A DNA stretch of 64,000 nt from NCBI GenBank assembly GCA_964019695.1, contig OZ026517.1, positions 51,267,672-51,331,671 on the forward strand, in the 5' to 3' direction. The DNA is from Loripinus fragilis (Eukaryota; Mollusca; Bivalvia; Lucinida; Lucinidae). Both the position numbers and the translations under genes were made by a program. Position 1 is the stretch's first letter, and the number at the start of each line of letters is the position of its first letter. The notes under the pieces were generated by a model. It did not search any database. It was not told where the DNA came from and saw only the letters and a list, made by a program, of their open reading frames with translations. Below, one piece after another: positions 33,216-44,010 of the stretch.

Positions 33216-34414
33216 CTTATGTGTATTTAGTCTTAGACTCCCAAAACACTGTCTGCAAAAAATCAGACCCCAAAGTATATATAAATGTAGGATCTCTTAA
33301 AATACATTTTATTCAGGTCCACATGTGCAAAACAGTTTAGCTTTGTTAACTTGAGCCAAACTTTTTGTGTGGTACATGTATATGTATTGAAATTACATGA
33401 GCTGGTTCATATGTTGGTAGACTTCAAATGTGGTTTACCTCATGAATATTCATGCTAGGCTCCGCCCACTATGAATAATTATATAAATATACTTTCATGT
33501 GGGTATACACAGAACAAAAAAATTATTGTCAGGTCTACTAGTGTAGGATCATATATATCATATTTCCATAAACAAACAGAGTAGACCCGATCAGGCAGCT
33601 CTTACAAGAGCTGCCTGATCTAGGTCTACTCTGTTTGCAAAAGTGTAAAAATGTGTCTATTTAGGTAAAGGGTTAAATGAGGTTTTTATAATTGACTGAT
33701 AATTTGTTAGCTTGTAAAATCATGTGCAAGATTCAAATTCATGGATAAAAATTGAGATTCTAAAATGTGGTCATATGTGAGGCTAAAAATAAATCATGTG
33801 AAAATGACTGAAATGTTTGAGATGCTGAAATTATGGGGATAATAGGTACGAATTGAAATCATGTACTTATATGTACTAATTATGTGAGATTACAATCATG
33901 CATCTGTATGAGTTTCTAAATACTGTGTATACATGTGATTTGAAAATCATTATGGGCCTCGACGTGAGAAAAACTGTCTTCGGGGTTTGCGAACAACGAA
34001 GGCACAGATCAGCCTGCACATCCGTGCAGTCTGATCAGCGCCTTTGTTATTCGCTTATTGGAAATTATCATATCTAAACTTACCACAAGCTAAATACCAA
34101 TTTTCTAGCTAGTCTCTGTAGCTGAGCAGGCTTGTTTGAGTATAACCTGGTTGGAAACCTAGAAGACAGGTTTTTTCACGACGAGGCCCATATACTATTT
34201 ACCAAATAGGCTCCTGTGTGAGGCAGATTGATTTTGTTGCACTGTAATAGCCTGATCAGCGCCTTTGTTATTCACTCTATGAAAAGTAGAATGACTAAAC
34301 TTACTACAGGAAAAAATACACTATTTTAGCTAGCCTCTGAAGCTGAGCAGGTCTTCCCTAGTGGCATACCTCACAGGTCAATATATATTTATAGATATTT
34401 TTTTGAAATATTCC
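33216..34414. repeat. Palindromic repeats, including a full ATGGGCCTCG-family element
   Basis: 33560-33650 is a strong hairpin (gagtagacccgatcaggcag and inverse). 33951-34193 is bounded by tatgggcctcgacgtgag and cacgacgaggcccata, with inner 'cagatcagcctgcacatccg' and 'cagtctgatcagcgcctttg'. 34235-34380 is a second partial copy. 33216-33550 and 33650-33950 are plain AT-rich. Confidence 0.78.
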
Positions 34415-34426
34415 AAAGGGAAATTA

Positions 34427-34619
34427 GGGAGCGCAGTGGTAGAGTGCTTGACTCGAGACCGAAGGGCTGGGGGTTCGAGCCTCACCGGTGTCACGGCGTT
34501 GTGTCCTTGAGTGAGAAAATTAATGCGGCTTAGTACTGGTTCAACCCAGGAAGACCTGTCCCACATAAACTGAAAGATTGTTGATGGGATGTAAAGAATC
34601 AAATTCAAACAAACAAAAC
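34427..34619 (+). mobile_element. tRNA-derived SINE
   Basis: Pol III box A-like 'tggtagagtgcttgactcg' and box B 'ggttcgagcctc', then the family body 'ttagtactggttcaacccag' and an A-rich tail. Flanked by near-identical aaagggaaatta / aaagggaattta target duplications. Confidence 0.88.
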
Positions 34620-34890
34620 AAAGGGAATTTATTCAAACACAGAAATTCATTTTCTACTCTGTCTCAAATTTTCGGCTAAGTGGCCGAAAATTTGAGACAG
34701 AGTGGAAAAAGAATTTAGCCTAAATTTTCTTCTGAAACCACAGGGTCTAGAGCCTAGATATTTTGTATGTAGCATCACCTATTTGTTCTCTACCAAGTTT
34801 GTTCACATTGTGGCTAACATTTCAAAATGTTCAATATTGAAATAAAAATGGGTCATATTATGCGTACATATGCCTAAAGTCATGCCTTAC
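34620..34890. repeat. Spacer with a perfect hairpin
   Basis: About 34660-34715: tctactctgtctcaaatttt, cggctaagtggccg and the inverse arm. Confidence 0.7.
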
Positions 34891-35190
34891 CGGGCCGCAT
34901 AGCGCAGTCGGTAACATGTCTGGCTACAGATGCGTGTCTGACTGCAGATCCAGGGGTCAGTCCCATACTTTCGTGGAGATTGATCATGAAATTATTTCTA
35001 CAGTCATACTCATCCCTTCTGCTGAATCATTCAAGAAGGGATGTTGTCAGTTACAAGCGAAAGTATGTTCATGAAGTACTGGTTCACCGCTTGTTCCAGC
35101 TTGCCCAGAAAAAAGTGCGGTTAGGTGAACTGACTGTCCCGTCATGACCATAGCTGTTGACTTGGGACGTAAAGCAACAAAACAAACAAA
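34891..35190 (+). mobile_element. Second tRNA-like SINE family
   Basis: Box A-like 'tagcgcagtcggtaac', box B-like 'ggggtcagtcccatac', a body ending 'ctgttgacttgggacgtaa' and a tail of caaaacaaacaaag. The head differs from the other SINEs. Confidence 0.7.
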
Positions 35191-37600
35191 GTTAAGCCTT
35201 AATCATTTTCCCGCTATTCATGACAATTGTCGTCTGCTCTCTTTTGTTTACATAATATGGTGGCCTATATTGCAAACATCATGGACCCAGATCAGACTGT
35301 TCCCTCAGGAGCAGTAAAGTTTGAACAGAGTTCAAGTGTTTGCTATTGAATTTATGCAGCAGAGGTAATAAGCAGAAGACACTTTCTGCACAAAAATATA
35401 AGCAGGAAAAGTGTTAAATGTACATGGCTATCCAGTTGATCTAAAGCTGGTTTCCTAGCAAAAAGTACTAAAATTTCATGTGCTGTCTTGTTTGTTGAAA
35501 AACAGTGTTCACGATTTGTCATGTTGATAAATGAAAATTTTGGTTAATTTGTTTGCTTTGAATAACCAATTGTTCTATTATTATTACTAATGGACTCTGC
35601 CATGTTTAACTCTTTATCTCCTAGTGACCTCTGCTGATAACTTTTGCAAAGAGTTTAGACCGAAATCAGGCCCGATGTTTCTGGATCCAATCTGTTTTAC
35701 ACTCAGAGAATTGTTCTGAAAAGTTGATTTTTAAAAAAAAATCAGCAGACAACAAAAAAGCATGAAAAAATTCCAGGGGGCAAAAGGTTAAAATAATAAA
35801 CTTAGAATTGTTCATTGTACATGTACGTATGAAGGTGTCACATTAGATTTTCCAAATTAAGAAGTTTTTTAGTCTATGAGAATTTTTTTTTTTTTAACTC
35901 ACTACGTGCTCAGTGAGCTATTGGGATCAGTCCATGTCTGGCGTCTGTTGTATGGTCAGTCGTCAACAGCATTATAACAATCTGCATGCTATATCCGTCT
36001 GGGGTATAGCGACCGCTATGAAACCAATATTCAAATTGGCAGGGGTGTTCACTCCGGCCCTCTACAACAATATCTAAAATGAACTGAATCCCTTATTAAC
36101 CCTTAAAGCACCAATCACGATTGCAGCAGATGACAAATTTTATGACATCTTTCCTAAAAAATAAGGTATGATATTTCACGAGAATCGTCTGCCAGCAGAC
36201 GATTCTCTTGAATTATCATTATCATGCCTTATTTGTATTTTTTAAAAAAGCGGCAAAATTTGAAATTGTTGTCTGCTGCAAATTATAGGTGGCGCTTTAT
36301 GGGTTAAACATGGCTTCCAGGGGTGTGGCTTTTTGCAGCTAAAGAAACAGTGGCCAGTTTCCAATACCTATCTATTAAAGAAGCTTTAAACAAAATAGGT
36401 GAGCAATCCAAGGCCACTTCCCCCATGTTTATATTAGCAAACAGTGCAGACCAAGATGAAATGCTGTTCTGTAGCATTTCACCTGGGTCTTCATTTTTAA
36501 TTTATCAGTAACCACTCATATTAACTGCATTGTTGCATATTGACCTGATAAAAATTGTCTACCTCACTGCTTGTATCTTTATCAGGTCAACATGACATTA
36601 CACTTTTTGAATGCTGATAACATCGAATTGACTCGAAAAACAAAAAAAAATAATTACGTCATAATTGCATTTTGAAGAGTGAACCAATGGGTAAACTGAT
36701 AAATAGAATAACAGGTTTGCATTTTTTGATATCAAGTGTACCAGGCGTAGCTTGGAGAATGCATGTTGAATCACTCGACAGGCCTCGTGATTCAACAAGC
36801 CTTCTCGAAGACTTACCTGGTTAACTTGATATCAAAAGACACTCACCTAGTATTCTCTATTTACCAGTTCCAAGCATACTAAGGAATCCATTTTCAGTGC
36901 TTAACTCAATTTTATTGCTTTCAGAGAGAGCACAAGAGTTTTGTGGGCATAATTTACAGGAACAAGATTTTTCCGCAAATTTTATAGTTATTACATGGGA
37001 CTCCAAGTTGAATCAAGTTAGAAGTACTCTGAGTCAATAGGATCATTGCTTTTCTTTTGAATGTATCAGCCGTTTGAGTTAAAGGATAAATGGGCTGTGA
37101 TGCGAGAAAACCTGTCTTTGGGGTTTCTGACCAAGTCAGTCACTGTCAAACCTGAGCAAGTTACAGTGACTAGCTAGAATAGTGACTTTTCCATTGCAAG
37201 CTTAGCTATTAACTTTCCAGGGAGCGAATAACAAAGCGCTGACCAGACTGCTGGTATGCGCAGGCTAGTCTGTGCCTTTGATGTTCACATACAACAAAAT
37301 CAGGTTTTCTCCCGTGGAGGCCCAAATAATAATCGAATGTATCCAAATTAACTAAAGATTGTATTTTCATGTACACATTTTTCAGTTTCGTGAGTTTCAT
37401 AATTCATTGAGTATTTATTTTAATTCCTATCATTTAATTACACAATTAAATGCTGAAAAAAAACCCTGCTGTTCTGTGTTTTAAATTAAAATGAGAGATC
37501 GGGGGATATAGCGATAAAGAGATCGGGGATATAGCGATAAAGCTTGTGCACTCAATAACTTATTCCCTTTCGAGACCAGAGGACCTTGGGTCCTGAAGCA
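35191..37600. repeat. Palindromic repeats, no gene
   Basis: 35268-35343: 'attgcaaacatcatggaccc' palindrome with a decayed right arm. 35628-35793: 'tctgctgat..gcaaa-gttt' family. 35900-36105: head of a 'cactacgtgctcagtgagcta' repeat. 36105-36306: 'gagaatcgtctgccagcaga' hairpin family. 36430-36500: 'agcaaacagtgcagacc' palindrome. 36715-36835: inverted 'ttgatatcaagt' arms. 37089-37328: ATGGGC-family copy. 37329-37600 is plain. Confidence 0.75.
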
Positions 37601-38484
37601 GTCAACTGACACTGAGTCACAAGAGTGTAGATGACCTTAATACAAGGTTAAGATCAACCTAGGATCATCATTAGAACAAAGTTTGTAAGGCCCACACCCC
37701 TGATATCTGAAAACAAGAGGGCCCTAGATTGCTCACCTGAATCCTGGCACATGAGATGGTGTTTTGGCCTGTGGCTAGAGATATCAAAGATATTTCTATA
37801 TTAAGCCCTGGTGAACGGTCTGAGCAATTTTGGTAGAGGGCATCAATCTGGAATATTTCTGTGAAATTATTTTGGGGTGGAAATTTTGTGTGCTCCACAA
37901 CTTTCCTACCCTTGAGATATTTTGATACTATTTGATGAGATAGTATATCATGTCAGATTGTGTGATGCATGCAACAATTATTTCTAATCCTTGTTAAGGA
38001 GAGGGGATTATAGGAATAGCCAATGTTCAGTCCCATACACTTTCTTGTCAGAACTGTTTTTTTTTTTAAAAAAACTTAGTTTATCTGGGTGAGACAGTGT
38101 GCAGAACCCATTGATTCATGACAACTCAAGGTCAAGGTTAAAATTGAAGGTCATGGGATTAAGCCTTTTATTCAGTGTCCACTCCATATCTCTTTTACCC
38201 CAAGGATTTTGCTTAAAATTGGGTAAGATTTCACCTCAGTGACACGGTGTGTATATCCCATGACTCAGCTATGCAGACTGTAGGTCAAGGTCACAAAAGG
38301 TCATGGGATTTAGCCTTTAATTTTGTGTCCACTTAATATCTCTTGTATCCCCTGGAAGGATTTTCAGAGGTTCACCTTAAGGAGATAGTGTACAAAAACC
38401 ATGACTTAAAACTATGCTACCATGGAAGGTCATGGGATTGAGTCCACTCCATATCTCCTCTATGCCTGGAAAGATTTCATTATA
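37601..38484. repeat. Repeated 'ggtcaaggtcacaaaaggtcatggga' DNA, left half
   Basis: Degenerate tandem units with 'gtcatgggatt-agcctt', 'tccactccatatctc' and 'tggaaggattttc'. The unit series resumes at 39939 after an inserted transposon. Confidence 0.75.
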
Positions 38485-39936
38485 GTCGGGGAACCAAAGT
38501 CGCGTATCGTGCAAAAACACACATTTTTTGCACCCGAAAGGTATACGGCTGGAATTTTGTATACTGATAGTCTAAATAGTGCTTGATATGATACCACTGT
38601 ATAGCAACGCGACTGGAATTGCATTTCGCGGAAAAATGCATTTTTGTATGCCCCATAGGTCATGTTAAGCAATCTTTCATAGCATAGCAATTGTGATGTT
38701 TCCCTTATCAATAAGTTAAAGAGTGTGCTTTTGGTCTTCAAAAGAACCATCTCATTTAATAGGTCCATTTAAGTACCAACAACATATGTTTTGGTTGAGA
38801 AATAACAAAACTAATTTTCCATTACGCACTCTTATCTGGCGGATTGGTATGAGTAGCCGTTTGACTATTCGATAATACAATAATACACTATCAAATGCAT
38901 TTAAAAGTATGGGCAGTCATTTGTGCATAAATAATCTTCTTAGGGACATTTTTGTCTTTACAAGTACTATGCGGTTATATTTCTGCATCTCAGACAGGGA
39001 CAGGCAGGTTTTCCATGGTGATATGATAATAGTTATACGAGTTTTTCATATTTATTTAACCACTGTTGAATGAAATTATTGTTTTCAGTAGATAAAAATC
39101 CCCAGGGCCTCTACAATGACCCTCTGTTTCAAAGCTGCTGTAAATATGGAAGATAAACATCCTTTAAATCCTTGATAACTTTCATTTATGTGTTAAACTG
39201 CTCATAAGTTGTCTGGTATGTAACTACGCACCCGCTGGCATGACCTAAATTACTAAATATCAAATTATCGCTGTTGTATTATATTTTTACTTTCAGCTAC
39301 CTTTTCTAGTTTGCCATAGAAAATAAAATAAATTGTCTTAAATTATGTCCCGAACGTCTGTCTAACTGTATGCAGTGTTTAAACACATTCAATTTAATAT
39401 TTATTTATTTATGTAAAAAATATGCAATTCAAACCACTTCAGCGGGATTACAAAAGTGAATAAGTAAGCACACAACTTTTTACGAGATATGCTTCCGAAC
39501 GATATATAAATAATTATCAAATGCATTTTGGGGCAATAAATGCAGTTTAATGAGATTTGAAGAAAAGATATCTATAAATTTAATTTCAAAACGGGGGTGC
39601 CCTAATCTACATGCTTTAAAAATAAATAAGCAGTATTCTTAGATGACCACTATTGCTTCTGAGGTCTACGCCGATTTTGTATTATTATATAAACTTAACA
39701 TTTTTCAATCCTGAACTTTTTTGATAAAAATATATAACATTTAGAAAAATAATATTTTTACATGTTCTTGCTGGGCTTCCGTAGAAAGTTGACTGCTCTG
39801 GCGTTTTGCAAGTCGATCCAGTCTGCTATACAGTGGTTTCAGATACACCATAGAATTACCTTTGCAACCATACAAAATCCAGCTGTATACCTTTCGGGTG
39901 CAAGAGTTAGCATTTTTTCTACCTTGGTTCCCCGAC
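38485..39936. mobile_element. TA-flanked DNA transposon, itself hit by another repeat
   Basis: Ends gtcggggaacca and tggttccccgac, with TA on both sides. Long subterminal inverted repeats include gcacccgaaaggtatac at about 38530 and its inverse gtatacctttcgggtgc at about 39885. 1,452 bp, no transposase frame. At about 38725-38830 it contains a copy of the 'aaagaaccatctcattt' hairpin family. It sits inside the surrounding 'ggtcaagg' repeat. Confidence 0.8.
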
Positions 39937-39938
39937 TA

Positions 39939-40540
39939 ATTAAGCTTTAATATGTTAACTTCAGCAAGACAGTGTGCAGAACCCAAAACTCAACCATGAA
40001 GTGTCAAGGTCACAGTTGAAGGTCATGGGATAGAGCCTTGAATTTCATGTTCGCTCCATACCTCTTTTACCCCTGGAAGGATTTTCATTAAACTATGGTC
40101 AAATATTTGCCTCAGTAAGATGATGTGCAGAACCCATATCTATACCATGCCCACTCAAGGTGAAGGTCACAAGTTTGAGACTTTAGTTCTATGTCCGCTC
40201 CATTTTGCCTTTACACCTGGATGATTTTCATAATAGTTTGGCGAAATATTCTCCATATTGCCTTTACACCTGGAATGATTTTCATAAGTTTGGTGAAATA
40301 ATGAGGATGTGCAACACTCTTAACAACATACTGGCTCAAGGTCAAGAGTTTGAACCTTTGATTTCCTGTCATCTCCTTTATGCCTGGAAGGATTTTCATA
40401 AAACTTTTGTCAAGTTTCAGTACGATACGACGATGGAAGGGTGACTATAAAGGGCTAAGTGCAATTAAATGCTGTTCAGGTCTAGCAGGAATCAAACCCG
40501 GGCATTCTACAACCAAAGATCCCACATCTTTGCCCAAAGG
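39939..40540. repeat. Repeated 'ggtcaagg' DNA, right half
   Basis: Continues the units interrupted at 38484: 'agacagtgtgcagaaccca', 'aaggtcatgggatagagcct', and 'cctttacacctgga-tgattttcataa' duplicated near 40210 and 40260. Confidence 0.7.
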
Positions 40541-40544
40541 TTCC

Positions 40545-40738
40545 AGAGGAGCATCGTGGCTAAGTGTTAGATTGACTCGAGATCGAGGGATTGCGGGTTC
40601 GAGGCTCACCGGAGGCATTGCATTGTGTCATTGAGCAAGACACTTTATCCTCTGCTTAGTACTGGTTCAACCCAGGAAGACCCGTTCTGACATAACTGAA
40701 AAATTGTTAACTGGGAAGTAAAGAATTAAATCAAAATA
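40545..40738 (+). mobile_element. tRNA-derived SINE
   Basis: Box B 'gcgggttcgaggctc', the same body 'ttagtactggttcaacccag' as the copies at 34427 and 42138, and a tail of aattaaatcaaaa. Flanks cccaaaggttcc / cccaaaggtccc form a target duplication. Confidence 0.88.
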
Positions 40739-40750
40739 CCCAAAGGTCCC

Positions 40751-42127
40751 ACCACTCTGTCATTCTGGGGTGAGCGATTTAGCTGTTCTTCAGACTGCCT
40801 TCTTGCTTTCTATTTGAGTTATCTCTTGATAATATTTAGTAGGCAAGCATATCGGGTCAAGATGGTGTGTTGCTTGCAAGAATGGTTGCTCTGCCTTACT
40901 TCCTGTTCGAGTTATCTCCCTAACTTCTTACCTTTCACAAGGCAGTTTAGGACAGAAAAGAAAACAACAACAGCCTCACATGATCATCTTTTGTATTCAA
41001 ACTGTCACTGTTAAGTACATTGACAATTAAGTAAAACAATAAAACAATTAGTTTAACCAATAAATGTCTGCAAGAACGACCCCAAGCAGCATAATCTCGG
41101 GGGCACAATCAGCCCACCAGCAAAATGCCATTGCATGGCGTTTCGTTGGTGGGCTCATTGTGGCCCACTTTTATATGCTTACTGGGACCTCTTCCACTAA
41201 ACCAATAGGAAGAGTCAATCATCTACCAAAAGGGGTGTTATATCAATACTCTTTCTTTTTATTAACCATAAAAAGCATATCTTTTTGAGCTGTGGATTAC
41301 CGATTTTAGTTACCATATATACCCTGAATTTCTGAACACCTCGACTTCCTACCATACTCGCGTTAGAACTCGACTCTTTCCCAACAATTGTCTTCTACCT
41401 ACTCATTTGCTGATGTACTTTGGTAGCCTATATAGCAAAGAATTTGGGCCCAGGTCAGACTACTCCCTATGGAGTAGTCCGATCAGGTTTCAGTGTTTGT
41501 ATCCATGAAAAAGTACATTGTAGTCTTGAGTACATTATTCCCAACAAATGTTATAAGCAGACAACATTTTCAGGACAAAAGCATTAACAGGATAAGGGTA
41601 AACCCTTTTTATTCTGATGGATTCTGCCATGCATATAAATGCCATGCATATAAATGCAATAAGGATGGGATTGTCTATTATATATTTCAAGGAGTCACAG
41701 GTCAGAATTTCAAATTATATTGCATTTCTGTCCCTGATAATTTTTTTGACCTCAGCAAAAAGTGTAGACCCTGAACTCTAGGTTTACCTTGTTTAATCAT
41801 ACCTATGTGTCCTAATATTAACCCTAAGTATTCGAGAAACCCCTAAACGAGTACTTTTGCAAACAGTGAAGACCCAGATGAAATGCAGCATAATGCTGCA
41901 TTTCATCAGGGTCTACACTGTTTGTAATGGTAAAAAAGATCTTCAGACAAAATAATACAATATTTTTGTTAAAATTATAATCCGACACCCCTAAATATGT
42001 ACAATAGACTATCTCAAGTTTGATGTATCAAACCAGAAGGATGAATCCATTAGTAAACAAGGGGTTTGAAGAATAAAGACGGATTAACTGTGTTCATGCA
42101 TCTCTTCCTCTTGGTGCTGTTCTACAT
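40751..42127. repeat. No gene; two palindromic repeats
   Basis: 41427-41502: 'gcaaagaatttgggcccaggtcagac' palindrome. 41813-42063: inverted copy of the 'aaccctttgtatactaatgg' family (core cagatgaaatgcagcataat and inverse). 40751-41420 shows no recognisable feature. Confidence 0.65.
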
Positions 42128-42137
42128 GCTAACATCC

Positions 42138-42330
42138 GGGAGCACATTGGCTCAGTGGTAGAGTGCTTGACTCGAGACCGAGGGGCTGTGGGTTTGAGCC
42201 TCACCGGTGTCACTGTGTTGTGTCCTTGAGCAAGACACATTTATCCTTGCTTATTACTGGTTCAACCCAGGAAGACCCATCCCGACATAACTGAAAAATT
42301 GTTGACTGGGACATAATCAAATCAAAACAA
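42138..42330 (+). mobile_element. tRNA-derived SINE with perfect 10-bp target duplication
   Basis: Box A-like 'ctcagtggtagagtgcttgac', box B 'gggtttgagcctc', body 'actggttcaacccaggaaga', tail aatcaaatcaaaacaa. gctaacatcc flanks it at 42128-42137 and 42331-42340. Confidence 0.92.
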
Positions 42331-42340
42331 GCTAACATCC

Positions 42341-43800
42341 CCTTTCTCAGAAGCAGGTTATAAATCAGTAAAACCTTACAGTAAATGATTACAAGTTAAA
42401 CCCAATTCCACGTCAACATTTCTTAGCCATGTTAAACCAGATGACAAATTTAATTTTTACCTTGGAAAATCAGGTTTGGTATTTCATGTAAATCATCTGC
42501 TATAAGATGATTCACATGAAATATCAAGCCTTATTTGGTGTCTTAGGCTGGGACAAAATTTATTTGCATTTTAAGGATTAAACTTGATTTTGTTGTCTGT
42601 TACTATCATATTACTCAGCTTTTAAAATATGCAGTCAAATAGTGTTTATTGTACAGAAATCGCAAATTGATCTGATCATAGTCTACCCCAAAGTCATAAA
42701 ATCTTACATAGCGATGTGTTGGTGGAATTGGGACCAAACCAAATATTGGCACATTATAACAACATCAGCATTAAGTACCATATAAATAAAAGAGAAGCAT
42801 ATTTAATCTTGAATTTCTTATTTTCAAGTTAGATTAAGATTCCTGATACAGCCTACATACCAGCTTTTTCTTGATAATATATATTTGACCTATGTGGAAA
42901 AATGATATGGCATATGATATACTTTTTTCTCCCAGAGTGAAAAATAAAAAATAGAATGGTACATTAACTGTTTCCTTGAGGGGAAAACAGATTAAATTGA
43001 GAATTCCTTTATTCTCATGAGTAAACAAAGAATAGAATGGTGGTAGTTTAAACATTTTCTTGAGTAAAAAGAATAAATGGGTTGATCTTTTGTTCTCTTG
43101 AGAGAAAAAATAAAATAGGTCTCTCTTGAAAAAAAGAACAACAAAACTCCCTTTCCTCAAGAGATTGAACAGATGATCTAATTACGTTCTCTTGGTTTTC
43201 TGATCATTATAAAATGGACCCCGATGCGACAAAACCTGTCTTCGGGGTGTCTGACAAAGCGATACTCAAACCAGTTTCCTCAGCTACAGAGACTAGCTAG
43301 AAAAATTGAAATTTCACCTGTAGCAAGTTCAGATATGATACTTTTTAAAAAATGAATAAAAAAGGCGCTGATCAGTCTGCATGGGTGTGCAGGCTGGTCT
43401 GCGCCCTCTTTGTTTGCAAACCCTTGAAGACCGGTTTTCTTGAATCGAGTCCCAAATAGTACGAAGTCTCTTCCATGTATATAGATCTAGTTATAAAGTG
43501 ACTGCAAAAAATTGTATCTGAAAATGCCATCTGCTGAAGTCATGTGCTGCATGTAAATGCTTACGTCATAGACTTATTTCGGCATACATACAAACAGAGT
43601 GGACCCAGATCAGAATAGGAGCAGTCTGATCTGGGTCCACACTGTTTGCTACAGAGACTTAAAATGACTTGCAGATGACATTTTGTCACGATTAGCAGCC
43701 TAAGAGTTAATGTCCACAAGATATGTGTAAGTGTGCAAAGGAGACAATAAAGCATGTCTTGTTTCATGACCTACACTGTTCCCCTATAATTTTTGGCAAA
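42341..43800. repeat. Repeats, no gene
   Basis: 42420-42585: 'tgatatttcatg' hairpin family. 42930-43170: degenerate tandem 'cttgag(a)gaaaaaataaa' units that give a spurious 108-codon Phe-rich frame on the minus strand. 43213-43455: ATGGGC-family copy. 43588-43650: 'aaacagagtggacccagatcag' palindrome. Confidence 0.7.
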
Positions 43801-44010
43801 TACAGTAAAATTTGTGAGAAATGGCCACTCAAAAATAGACAAAACAAAGACCTTAATAACAATTGGTAGCTTAATGGAGGCCGAAAGTATTGCAGAATGC
43901 TCCCATTGGAGCATTCTGCAATACTTTTGACCTGCATTAAACGATAATCAGTCTTAAAAACAAATTTTTGGTCTTTTTGAGAGTGGCTGTTTTACACAGG
44001 TTTTACTGTA
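43801..44010. mobile_element. MITE with TACAGTAAAA..TTTTACTGTA ends
   Basis: A near-complete palindrome with outer 'ggccactcaaaaatagac' and an inner perfect stem aaagtattgcagaatgctcc / ggagcattctgcaatacttt. Same family as 19930 and 53081. Confidence 0.85.

Noticed and set aside
34427..34500. Functional tRNA genes in the box A/box B sequences
   Set aside because: No full cloverleaf or acceptor stem pairing; heads are followed by a shared body, tail and target duplications, so they are SINEs.
42834..43160. 108-codon Phe-rich minus-strand frame
   Set aside because: Degenerate tandem repeat of gagaaaaaataaa type; no protein features.
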